The notes beneath the pieces were generated by a model. That model had not been told where the DNA came from. It saw only the letters and a list, made by a program, of their open reading frames with translations, and did no database searches. DNA of 64,000 nt from Symsagittifera roscoffensis (lineage: Eukaryota; Xenacoelomorpha; Acoela; Convolutidae), in NCBI RefSeq assembly GCF_963678635.1, contig NC_087070.1:23115419-23179418 (forward strand). The letters run 5' to 3'. Each line of letters opens with the position of its first letter. Positions within the stretch are counted from its first letter, which is position 1. Positions 11,779-23,193 of this stretch are shown here, in pieces. The translations under genes were made by a program, and so were the position numbers.

Positions 11779-13031
11779 TCATATAATTTTTTTCTGTATC
11801 AAGAAATTTTTATCAAGATTTTTTTTCGAAGTATATCCGTACGCTATCAAGCCATAGGAAATTATCAGAATCACGTATGTCATGTAAAATTTAGGTAATG
11901 ACTGTTTAGAGAAGCATGATCTTCCTCTGTACAAAACACCATTGAATTTCGACACCTTTGTGCAAATTTTTTTAGCTTGATTATTAAAATTCAGTTTTTT
12001 GTCCACTTCGATATCCAAATATTTAAAACTATCCATATTTTCCATAGTTTGGCCAGTAATTGAAATTTTGGAATCCAATATTTCTTTTCCAAAAGCCATT
12101 AGTTTACTCTTGTCTGTATTAATCGATAGCTTGTTGACATTGGACCAGTCATTTATGCTCTGGACATCTTTGCTGAAATATTTTATAAACATTGGTGTTT
12201 TTCCAGAACCTACAATTGCAGTTTCATCAGCAAAAAGACTTATTCCAATTACTTCATTAATAATTGAAATATCATTGATATATATCAAAAACAATAGAGG
12301 ACCCAAAACTGAGCCCTGGGCACATTACAAGTTATTTTTCTAAAGACGAATTTATAGTACCATCAGTCACATTTTGTACCCTGTTAGTTAAAGAGTTCTG
12401 TAACAAATTTAAAAACTTTCGAAAGCCATATTTTTCTAAATTAATCATTAAAATATCATGGCCAACAGTGTCGATTGTTTTTTAAGATCGAGAATTAGGG
12501 CCATTCTACAATCTTTTTGCTCCAAAACTGTGCGCATATATTCAGTTATCCGTGTAATTGCATGTTTTCACGAGTGCTTTGGTCTGAACCCAAACTGTTT
12601 AGGATAATTTATTTTGAATTTCTGTAAAAATTTAATTATTCGTCGGTAAATAAGTTTTTCAAAAATTTTGCTAATTGTTTAAAGAAGGTTAATTGGCCGG
12701 TAGTTATTAAAATCAATGACACTTCCACTTTTGAATAAAGCAATTCCCTTGGCAATTTTGCAAATATCAGGAAAGTCTCTTTGCTGAACATTTCATTAAA
12801 ACAAACAACCATGAGCTTCATAATGACTGATGCACAAAGTTTAACCATCATATTACTCAATACATCATGACCAGTCGAATGTTTGTTCTTTAAATGCTGA
12901 ATAACTTTCGCCATTTCGTCAATGTCCGTGAAAAAAAAAGTCTCGCAATTGCGAGAGATTATATCAACATATTTAAAGTCTCCATTTTGTTTTGAAAGTT
13001 GAGGTCCAATGGTTACAAAAAAGTTATTCAA
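11779..13031 (-). pseudogene. Decayed non-LTR retrotransposon reverse transcriptase
   Basis: Two minus-strand open pieces belong to one RT. The upstream piece, 13,031-12,636, has the fingers region with KHSTGHDVLSNMMVK. The downstream piece, 12,306-11,779, starts in the conserved QGSVLGPLLFLIYINDI block just upstream of its first codon, and has FADETAI where active enzymes have F/YADD. The catalytic second aspartate of the YADD motif therefore reads glutamate. Frame breaks separate the pieces, and no endonuclease or 3' tail is visible. The order of blocks fits jockey/CR1-like elements. Confidence 0.8.
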
Positions 13032-13479
13032 ATCACATGCCTCTAAATTATTTGATGTAACTTTTCGTTCTATATCTAACTATTCGTTCATTCACCCATT
13101 TAGTTTTTTCAAGTAGATTGTTATGATGGATCTTTTATGTCATCTGAAAATTGCAATGCGCCGGGCTCATTTACAAATTATATATAAGGCGTATGATCAA
13201 TTTTTGTAAAGTCATGGGGATTTGAAAATTGCCAATCTGGCTTATTTAAGATAAATTAAACCTCGATATAGTTTTGTGCCTCTAAATTTGAAGAGGCAAG
13301 CTGCAAACTAAACTTTCCAAATTCAATTGAGGAGGAAAATTTACTTATATGCATGCATATCAGATCCCAAGTTTCAACATTTTTTGTAGCCTTTGAACGG
13401 CAGACGAAACGTTCAGAGCTTCGTCCTAATACAAGCTGTTTTGTTTAGCGGTTCCCTGCACTCAGTAAAAAGAGGGAAA

Positions 13480-14345
13480 AATGGATTAGTTTACAATTAT
13501 AATTGTACTTTTATCCAAATTGCGCCAAATTTAGATGTTTAAACGATTTACAATCTATTATTATGAAAATATTTTTCGTGACATTATGATAAATTATAAT
13601 CAAATAAAATTGATTATAACTTTTCCTAAAATCTCTGATTATCACTTATAATCAATTATAATCTCTTATAATCTCTTATAATCAATTAAAATCTATCATA
13701 ATAGATTATAGTTTTTTTGTCAAAAATCTTCAAAATTGTCACTCTTTGGTTCTCTTGTCACTCTTTGGTTCATCTGAACACAAAGTTTAACCATGAAACA
13801 AAAGTTTCATAGAGATCCCTTCATATCAGTTGAAAAAATCCCGCGGTAGGTGAAATATAACTCTTCTATGAAAAAATCATGAAACTAAAGCAGTTTTCTG
13901 ATATTATGGTGGTCGAAAAATTTAAAATGTGCATCATGAAACAACTATAATCAAGAAGAAATGAAAAAAAAAACGTTATAAATTTGAATTGATTTGAAAA
14001 CTGCTAAAACAATTTTCGCATTGTTTTCATAAACCAACGTCTGCCAAAAGCATAAAATATAAGCAATTCAAGTGGAAGGTCGAAGACCAAAGACCAAAGA
14101 CAAAATAGGCAACCAAAAAGGTTTATAAGCAATTATAATCGATTATAATGGATTTTTTCAGCAAAACAAACAATTTAGAAATTCAGATTAAAATAAACGA
14201 TCATAATCGATTATAATGTATTTTAATTGATTATATTTGATTTCAAAAAGAGAGGTTATAATCGATTATCAATTGATTAAAATCAATTTTTTCTCAATTT
14301 TTGTAAAGCTGGTTTTAAAATCATATTATGATCGATTATCAACAC
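13480..14345. repeat. AT-rich quasi-palindromic satellite (ATTATAATC words)
   Basis: Two clusters, about 13,490-13,720 and 14,125-14,345, are made of the words 'gattataatc', 'aattataatc' and 'cttataatc', spaced about 10-20 bp. The words are partly self-complementary, so either strand could form cruciform-like structures. The intervening bases show no gene. Confidence 0.65.
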
Positions 14346-15359
14346 TTGAAACTGTATGCGGGTCAATATTTCCTTTAGCTTATTATAGAGATTTTCCGCT
14401 TTTGTTAGATTTCATCAAAACTTGGAAGGAGGGCAAGAATATAAAACGCAGTCTTTTCTTTTGAAAATTTTTTTATGATTCTACTGCCTTTTAACAGTTG
14501 AAACAAATTTTGAGAGACTTCTTAATTACAAAATAAGATTTAATAGAGCATAGTATTAAAATGCACTGGTTAAGATTTAATGACATAGTTGATACAAAAA
14601 ACAAATGTCACCGCTGAATCAGTGGCTTCCTTTCGCGCTTCTTTTTTTAGCTATAGAGTCGTTTACTCAAAATAGCTAACAAAGAGAAAAAGATTAAAAA
14701 AGCTTAAATTAGTGTGAAAATTGTTTTATTTTGAAAAACCAAAATATGGTAGAAAAACTTTCGACTGCATATTTGCGCGATTCAGGCCTTGAAACGTAGC
14801 TGAGCGTGAGGGTATACTATACCGTCAAAATACCGTCAAAACTCATTTCGAGGCAGGCGATTTTTGTTTTGGCTCACTCTTGGAAGAGCGGGAACAAACT
14901 ATGACTTATGGTGGTTGTTTTTTTTGCAGCCTAGCTTGAGTACGACGATGTAAACTCTTTTTTTTGTCAAGTAATGCTCAAGCTTATTTTCCTTCTAAAA
15001 TAAAGTGTTTATGGTAATATTCCCAAACCAGACTCAAATTTAGTGAAGACTTAGCACAGACTATTTTTTCAACTATTCAGACTGTTCTGATCGACGATGA
15101 ACAGTTTTTCACTTAAAACAAATAACATTTGAATGAACTAGTGTAACGGCATATTATAATCTGTGGTTTAAGCTTCAAATTTTGAAATTTCCCCCTACAA
15201 ATTAGTAATAAAAATTTTTGAAAAAATGAAACAATTTACGTTGCCTTTTTGCAATCATAACTGGAGTCGAAATATGTTGTTTCACTTGTACAAATTTTTT
15301 GGCTGATTTGCTTGCGATCTAATCTTTAAAGTAAACCAGGCTTCAGTGATGTTTCGGCG
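14346..15359. other. No gene recognised
   Basis: AT-rich sequence without a credible open frame, RNA gene or defined repeat. A short duplicated phrase 'accgtcaaaa' occurs at 14,820-14,840. Confidence 0.3.
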
Positions 15360-15374
15360 GTTTGGTCATCATCA

Positions 15375-15465
15375 TCATCCCGGTGGCTGAATCATCCAGC
15401 CACCTGCAACCCACATTCAGCCACCTGCAACCCATATTCAGCCACCGGCAACCCACTAAGCTTCG
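15375..15465. repeat. Short tandem repeat, ~22 bp unit, about 3 copies
   Basis: The unit reads approximately 'cagccacctgcaacccatatt'. Three copies follow one another with single-base differences, after 'catcatcatcatc'. This is a simple minisatellite with no coding role visible. Confidence 0.75.
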
Positions 15466-15807
15466 GGAGACAACTCTTTGTAGCTTACGTTGAAAAGGTG
15501 TGAAGATGTAAAATCGTTATATGCGTAGTGTTTTTCTAAGAAATACATTAAGCACGTTCAATAAGAATGCTAATTTGAACGTTAAATATGAATGTTATAT
15601 AACTTCCCAACCCTGCCTAAAATAATAATCAAGACCGTGAATGTTGTTTTTATTATGGCAAATATTGCAAACTATTTGGTTAATTCGGTTGTTCCAAAAA
15701 GTGCAAAAATTTGGCGATAGCAGGAGTTTTAAAACTTCTAGGTTTGTTTTGCCTTTAGTTTCTATTAGATGTTCAGAATTGATCCCATCTGATTCTTTGT
15801 GAGTGCT

Positions 15808-16345
15808 CATTGTTCCGACTTTCGATACGAAAGTAACGGAATATTTGTGCTCGGGGTGAGTTTTTTTTCTTCAGACAAATTTCGACTTTTTAACTAGCCA
15901 TTTTTGACGGAATTTTTTATATCATTCGAAAAGTATTGTTGTCCTGAGCTCAAATTTGAAAAGATATTTCACCTGTGATCATTTTTCATAAAGTTATGGG
16001 GGTTTAAAGATTACCATTTTGGCCAATTTGGGACAATTAACGCGCGATATATTTCGCGCTATTAACGCGTAAGCGGAGAGTTAATCCGTCTTAGAAATCG
16101 TTCCAAATTGGTTAAAAGAAGCTTATTTGTCATAAATGGTTTGTTATAAGGAGCGAAATCTATCCTTTTGTACTTTATATGGCGTGTGGGGGGATGATTT
16201 TCATAAAAAATTTCAAAATTTAGAAGAAAAAAAATTTTCATTTTATTTCATTTCATTGAATTTTTTAATGTTATTACTGCTCCATAAACCCTAAAAGGCA
16301 GTCGGAACATTCAGGGCTTCGCCCTGATACGAGCAGTCTTGTTTT
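15808..16345 (+). mobile_element. Hairpin-ended non-coding repeat, copy 2
   Basis: The element begins TTGTTCCGACTTTCG, where CTTTCG-ATA-CGAAAG forms a perfect 6-bp hairpin. It ends with TCAGGGC-TTC-GCCCTGA, a perfect 7-bp hairpin, followed by TACGAGCAGTCTTGTT. Its body is AT-rich with a GC island near 16,040-16,080. It is closely related to the copy at 17,155. There is no coding capacity and no terminal inverted repeat beyond the two hairpins. Confidence 0.8.
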
Positions 16346-17154
16346 TACTTAATAAACGATTTTTAAAAAGTGTTTTTGCCTGTAAGTTTTATGGGTTCTG
16401 ATGCAATCATTGTGGTGTGATGTACTCATTATAGTAGAGCAATTGTAAAAACCCGATTATTCAACATGTATCTTTACACTTTTTTTCGCGATTAACTTCT
16501 TTTTGACAAACAGATTTTTTTATATAGACGGATATTACTTTTAAAGCTTTTACTTATGTTTCCAAGGAACAGTTTTATTTTAAACAACTAATAGGTGTCA
16601 GATCTGCAGCCGTACAGATTTGTTTTCGTTCTCATCAGTAAGCATAGCAGATGGAGCAATACTCCTCATTCAGTAGCGGAATTAGTGGAAGGGGCGGGGA
16701 GAACCACTCCAAGGTTCCTACTTTGAACTTATCCAAACAAACTTATCCCTGGATTGAAATTATCCAAACAAAACATAAAGAATTTGAAACTGAAAACGCG
16801 TTTTTCTTAAATAGGGTTCATTTTAGACAAAAACTAAACACTGCATCAACTTATGGCAGCATTTTTATAGCGCAATTTGTTTTGCAAAATTGGACCCAAA
16901 TTTTCACCCAGAAACCTAATTTTCAGCTTTTTCTAATCAATCAAAAATTGTGCCAGAACTACCAGATCAATTATAGACAAATTTATATCAAAGTCAGCCT
17001 CGTAGATAGCCCAACACAGTTTTAAGAATGCTTAGTGAATGTACCCCACTTCAATTTAATATAATTCGGCTCAAACTGAACTTTCTGCCAGATATTATTT
17101 AAAAACATTGTAAACGGTTTATTAATGTCCAGCAACTGCTAAAAAACTTCTTTT
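16346..17154 (+). other. Intergenic with one possible short exon (16,651-about 16,713)
   Basis: An ATG at 16,651 opens 21 codons (MEQYSSFSSGISGRGGENHS and one more) that are distinctly GC-richer than the surroundings and end at AAG followed by gttcct. After this the frame continues through AT-rich sequence that looks non-coding. It could be the first exon of a gene whose other exons are not visible, or chance. Confidence 0.2.
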
Positions 17155-17690
17155 TGTTCCGACTTTCGATACGAAAGTAACGGAATATTTGTGCTCGGGG
17201 TGGGTTTTTTTTCTTTAGACAAATTTCGTCGTTTTAATTTGCCATTTTTGACGGAGTTTTTTTTATATCATTCAAAAGGTATTGTTGTCCAGAGCTTAAA
17301 TTTAAAAAGATATTTCACCTGTGATCATTTTTTGTTAAGTTATGGGGGTTTAAAGATTGCCATTTCGGCCAATTTGGGACAATTAACGCGCGATATACTT
17401 CGCGCTATTAACGCGCAAGCGGAGATTTAATGCGTCTTAGAAATCCTTCCAAATTGGTTGAAAGAAGCTTATTTGCCATAATTGATTTGTCACAATGAGC
17501 GAAATCTATTCTTTACTTTTTAATATGGCGTGTGGGGTGATGATTTCAAAACAAAAATCAAATTTTAGAATTTTTTTTTTCATATTATTTAATTACTTTA
17601 ATTTTTTTATGTTACTGCTCCATAAACCTTAAAAGGCAGTCGAAACATTCAGGGCTTCGCCCTGATACGAGCAGTCTTGTTCTAGTATGC
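17155..17690 (+). mobile_element. Hairpin-ended non-coding repeat, copy 3
   Basis: Same family as 15,808-16,345, with identical ends: the CTTTCG-ATA-CGAAAG hairpin at the left and TCAGGGC-TTC-GCCCTGA with GAGCAGTCTTGTT at the right. The bodies differ by scattered substitutions and small indels. Confidence 0.8.
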
Positions 17691-19203
17691 GTTCCAAATT
17701 TAAATTTGAAACTGCTATCCAAACCGCTCATTTTACTTTGCCATTTCCCAACAGTAAAATTATCATCTTTACGGCGTAACAATTGATTTTACGAAGATAT
17801 TAACAAAGCCAAAATCGAACACCATTGTATACACACCAGGAGAAATTATGTATTTGTTATATAATCGTTATTCAACAATTGTATAACAGTTACGATACTC
17901 ATGCAAGTTTGAATCTTATTACCCAACTTTTTGGCTGGTTTGTATACTCTGCGCTTTTTTGTTTGATTTTTACTTTGGTATGGTTTAATTACACTCACTG
18001 AACGCATAACTTTAAAATGTCATCAAACACATGCTATAGAGCAACAGGATAAATAAGTGAACAAGTTTATTCATTGCGGTTTGGGCTGGAAAAAGTGGAT
18101 TCCAAATCGACCTCGAAATGCAATATGATTTCACAAACTGAATTGGTTATAAAATTCATTCGCTATCACAACACTTTTTGACACCACTTCCAAAACAACT
18201 TGATGATGGGATCGCATATTAGCCAACAGAAAATACCAAAGTCCAATTCGAAACAAAATGGACAATCTGAATTTGAAATATCAAATTGAAAAATTGAATA
18301 AACATTTGAGCCAAAAAAATATTTTGATAAAATACGATAATGTTCAGAGTCAGAGCAGTTAAATTTACAACTAAAAGAAAAAAAGCAACTTTGAATAGAA
18401 CGGGCAATTAAAATGGGAACAAGTTCAAACCATATCTGTCGGAAATATTAAAGTCGAAAGCTTCATGAAATGATTTAGTGACTCTTAGACAAACTTTTTG
18501 CCAAAAAAGTCGATGTTTCTAATTGACTTAAGCTTGCAATATGGTTTTACAAAATGAACTTGGTTGTATCTCATTTTTTGCGCTTTCTGAACAATTATCG
18601 ATACCACCTCCAAAAGCAACTTAATCATCATATCGCAACTTAGCCAACAGAAGAGAACACAGTCAAAATCGAAAAAATAAATTGGAAAACTAAAATTGCC
18701 TTAATTGAAGCGCAGTTTTATTTAAAAAAACATAAAAATCAAAGCAATTACTAGCCTTTAAAATAAACTAAAACAAAGTTTACCGAGCTTTAACTGCGCC
18801 AACAACACTTAAGTAGACGCTTGTTGAACCGAAAAGTTTTAGCTAGTTTTTCAACATAAATTCGAGGTTGTTACGCCCGATTTTAAAATAATTACACTCA
18901 TAAAACTAATTGCACCTCAAAATGACTCATCGTGAAGCGATCAAGCCGATAGGACCTAAAACGAGACCATTTGAACCAAAAAAGCTATGTTGATGGAAAA
19001 AAAGGAATGTCTAGAATCGGAGCTGTTAAACACACAACCAACAAAAAAAATTGACAGTACGTTAATTTTAATTGTGGAAACAAGTTCAAAACATATCTGT
19101 CGAAAAAGTTTAGATCAAAAACTTCAGAAAATTGTTAAGTGACTCCTAAACAATTTGGTTAATGGAAAAAAGTTGGCTTTCAATTTGATGACAACGAAGT
19201 TCC
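17691..19203. repeat. No gene; diverged repeated phrases
   Basis: Two pairs of related phrases lie in direct orientation. 'caacttgatgatgggatcgc' (18,195) resembles the sequence near 18,617, both followed by 'agccaacagaa'. 'caagttcaaaccatatctgtc' minus its last base (18,420) resembles the sequence near 19,081. This indicates an old duplication of several hundred bases. No open frame here is convincing. Confidence 0.4.
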
Positions 19204-19589
19204 CATAAATTTAGGTCTGATCATAAGTGTAAACAAAAATGGAATGAAAAAAAAAATGATGCATCGACTTAAACTAGCAATTTTAAGGTCATATTTTTGT
19301 TCCTGAAAGTGCATCTAGTTCAGTTGCCAATGCAGCTCACGCGTTCCCTATCTAACTTTTAAAGATATCATGTAGATAATTACTAACTTAATTTTAAATT
19401 GATAAACTAAAAACTGACACAGTAAATTTTTAAAAGTTAATTAGGGAACGCGTGAGCTGCATTGGCAACTGAACTAGATGCACTTTCGGGAACAAAAATA
19501 TGGCCTTAAAATTGCTAGTTTAGGTCGATGCATCACTTTTTTTTTTCATTCCATTTTTGTTTACACTTATGATCAGACCTAAATTTATG
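19204..19589. mobile_element. 386-bp fold-back element (long palindrome)
   Basis: Nearly perfect inverted arms of about 160-170 bp run from 19,204 ('cataaatttaggtctgatca') inward, and from 19,589 inward on the other strand. About 60 bp of unrelated AT-rich sequence separates them. The match includes 'gtgagctgcattggcaact' and 'gatgcatcga'. There is no coding sequence, consistent with a recently active non-autonomous DNA element. Confidence 0.85.
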
Positions 19590-19991
19590 TCTATTTTCAA
19601 TCCAATTTTTAGTCAAGTATTGGAAATCCTCAATTGGGCAGTTGAAATTTTTTACTACTACGACTACTACAACAACTTTACAACTACTTCCAGTCTCTGA
19701 TTTCATGCTCGTGGCTGAATATCCGTCCGAAAAAAAAGCTTTTGAAATTTAGTTTTCACAAAGGGTTATCGTTCTGCTATTGTCTCGATTGAACGTTTGC
19801 CTACGCAAATTTTGTTCCACCAGAATTTTTGTCAGCAGTCATAAGCGATAGTCGGTTACTTTCAACAGGGAAGGTTTTACAATTATTTTTGGATGGAACA
19901 ATTTAGGTTGAATTCGAATTGTTTGACATCCCTTCTCGCCACACCACAAATAATTAAAAAAAACGACGCAGTTTGAAAAAAATTTTTTTTT
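19590..19991. other. No gene recognised; left flank of the tandem duplication
   Basis: AT-rich sequence with short triplet-like runs ('actactacgactactac' near 19,655). The left breakpoint of the 9.3-kb duplication lies at its right end. Confidence 0.3.
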
Positions 19992-22311
19992 GAGTATTTT
20001 TAATGTTTATTGTGTCCACGCATTCTGTGCCACTTCCACAGCAATCCGCGATCCTTGTTCAGTTTAAAATTGTATTAGCAACCCAATATTGTTTTCTCAC
20101 TTACCTGTTTGAATTTTATGTCGCCCAATAATGGTTTCTTTATTATGTTTTAAAATATAATTTTTGATGCTCTATTAAATGTGTTTTTCCACAAAATTTT
20201 ACGAGCCCATTGCCATTTTCACAAATTTAAGAAACGCCGTCGCGAACTTTTCACGCTGTCTTAACTTTTTCTTATCTCACTGAGCCGTAATATACACTGG
20301 GTATCATTATAAACATAACCTCAAAATTTTGAAGCTCAAAAAAAGCAGTTTTATTAGTAATACTGCTGATAGCTTGTAATTTTCAATATCAAAAATACAA
20401 TTTGAAAATAAATACTTCGTTTTGATTACGTGTGGGGTACAATCAGGCGTATACAACCAGCAAATATTGCTCAAACTATCAGTTTAACTTGCTTAAGATA
20501 GATGTTAGCTTTTCCAGTCAAAATCAATTAAAAACAAGGCTAGCCGATTTTTATGCAAGTAGCACAGAATTTTGCGACCAGTCTCAAAGAAAACCCAAAA
20601 GTTTCGATTTTTCAAATTTGTGTCGTTTTTCTGCAAAAATGACTGAAAAAACGTACAAAAGATCTTAAAAACTTTTTTTATTTTCAACAATTTTTTTGTA
20701 GAAAATTTTTGATTTTTTATTCCCAAAATGACGCGTATCAACTCTTAAACTAATTTTTACTCGAGTATAGCAAAGTTTTCATGTCATAAACCGAGCATAA
20801 ATAAGCTATTGTAAGCTACTCACCTTGTTAGCTCGAAACTAGACCAAAATGCAAAAAAAAAACGGTTTTCCTCGACACTGAGAAAGTTTCTATTGTCGTT
20901 CGAATCACGACTGAGAGGGCTTCAAAATGACATATCAATCGCCCTATTCCGATGATTATTTGTGAAAGCTGGTTTGGCGATGAAAAAGAAAAAAAAAACT
21001 AAAACAACCGAATACCTCCCCATTTTTCAAATGGTCTTAACGATAAACCCTCACGCCTTTTGATTTTCGTCGATACTTGACCTTCGTTACGTAAAATCTG
21101 AGTGCTTCAAATTTTTTGTGCTAGAGCAAAATATCGATGAGGGAATAAGCTGAAAGCTAACACTTGTTTTTTTTTCGTTTCGTTTTCTGACATATTTTTA
21201 TGCAAATCTTTTTGCAGGTGCGCAGTTAGACTTCTCTTGTTACTATTATAATATCGAACGGCTTGGGTTATGTTTTTTTTTCAACCGACTTTGTTAATCT
21301 CAAATAAAACTCGTAGGGATACATCGAGATATCATATTTAGACCTTCCAGTCATGATTCGGATTCATAAAAAAATGACTCAGTATCCAGAAAGCCTGTCT
21401 CAATATGTTCAGACTCAATAAGACAAGTTGAAAAAAAGTTCTTTCTACAATTTTATTTTTAGGTATTAGTACTACTCAGTGGAAGATTTTTCCTGATTCA
21501 ATCGATTTGTAAATCGGAATATTGAACATAAAAATAGCTACAAATTGGGGAAAATATCACTTTTTTTGCTCCATTCTAATTTTTTTTGGTTATTGACTTT
21601 TCGAAATCAGTGTGGTCAAAAAATGCTGCCCGACATGCTTAGAAACAACCCATTGTTGTTACTATTTGCCATCCAGTTGTTAACCGACAATACGGTTTTA
21701 TAGCCCACTATTTTAATTAGCGCACAATTTTTATAGCCCGAAGGTTTTGCAGCATCTAAAATTCAAAACACCTTCTATAGTTGTATTTTGAGTATTTCTG
21801 GAAAGCTTGCAAAATCAGATCACTCAAAGAGCAGCATCAGATCAATGAGTTAGAAATCGGATTTAAAAAAAAAAATTTTTCAAACATTTCTCAATACTTA
21901 TTTTCTTCATGCAAGATCAAGCATATCGAAAAAAAGTTCGTAGGATTTGTACTTAAATCCATCTTAAAACCATGGCAATTGTAAATCGGATTTCATAAAA
22001 AAAATGTTTGTTTCGTTGAAGTTTTCTCAAGGTGTCATCAAGACTGTTCTGAAATCTTTTGATCTTCAGAACAAATTTATTGAAGAGCCAATAAAATTAA
22101 CCTCTTATCGTCAAATGAAATTCTAATTTTTTCTTTCAAAAATAGCTTATGAATTATTTATCCCTTTAAAAAGCATATTAGAATAAGCGAACTTCAAACA
22201 TTTATTTTCCTTGAAATAAAAAACCGAAAAAAACGCTTAAACTTTCTATTTCATGAATCAAGTGAAACATAAGCTGTTGCTAACGATATTTTCGCCTAAA
22301 TCTTCCAGTCG
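19992..22311. other. Downstream flank of XBP1 copy A; no gene seen
   Basis: AT-rich sequence repeated at 29,312-31,631. Short frames here have no recognisable domain, and their identity between the two copies reflects the duplication and not coding constraint. Confidence 0.4.
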
Positions 22312-22319
22312 CCAATTTC

Positions 22320-22931
22320 GGGTCTTTCTCATTATACCCTCCAGGCCTAGTATCAAAAAAATTATAGCCTCCCCCCCCCCAACCTTTCCCTTTATAGACC
22401 CCCAATCTTTCCTGTTACAGCCCCCATAGAGGTTTCAAATTATACTAATAGGCAGATCATACATACTCTTGGAATCGGAATCAACAATATCATATTCTTG
22501 GAATAGTCCAATTATTTCCCATTTATGTTTTGTGATGTCTACTATTTTGACTAAATTGATCGAAGCCATAAAAAATCAACTGACGGATGATATAAAATCA
22601 TCTAGGTGAGGTCAAGGTGAGGTCTAGGTGAGGCAGCTTGAATTGATACTCAATCATTATTCAGTTCATGAAAAATAAGTCATCGATATAAATCAACTTA
22701 ATATCATAATTGAAATATTTCCATCAAAATAAATTTTAGTATATTAAGTAGTATAAACCAGTACGGATAAAAAAAGGGTAAATTATAAAGAAGCCCTTTA
22801 TAATTTACCCTTTTTTAATCAGTACGGATAGTGTGTATATTATTGGAATGTTCGGTGGGGGGCTATAATGGGAAAGGTTGGTGGGGGCTATAGTTTACTG
22901 GGGGGGGGGGAGGCTATAATGGGAAAGACCC
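22320..22931. mobile_element. 612-bp MITE with 8-bp target duplication
   Basis: The element starts GGGTCTTTC and ends GAAAGACCC. It has longer imperfect terminal inverted repeats (…CATTATA… against …TATAATG…) and sub-terminal C- and G-rich runs. It is flanked on both sides by CCAATTTC (22,312-22,319 and 22,932-22,939). A perfect internal hairpin of about 19 bp lies near 22,768-22,817. An 8-bp target duplication suits hAT, P or Merlin transposases; no transposase is encoded. Confidence 0.85.
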
Positions 22932-23193
22932 CCAATTTCTGCTGATAAATTTCAGAGCAAGCCAAAGGATTTTGCAAACTGTCAAAAAATATATGATTTT
23001 TTACTAGAAACTTTGCTGTTGCGTTTTCAATGTCTCACAGTATATTTGTTTATTGGAACTTAGAGAGAATCTTGTTATTTTGATCTTATCATGCTACACA
23101 AAATTCAGCTCCGTACTATCACTTATGATTTGAAAACATGATGGAGCTAAAATTAATTCTGGATTGCACTAATTAAATGAGGCTAAAATAAAG

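Noticed and set aside
15808-17690. Helitron interpretation of the hairpin-ended repeats
   Set aside because: The 3' hairpin is present, but the expected CTRR terminus is replaced by CTTGTT, and there is a second hairpin at the 5' end.
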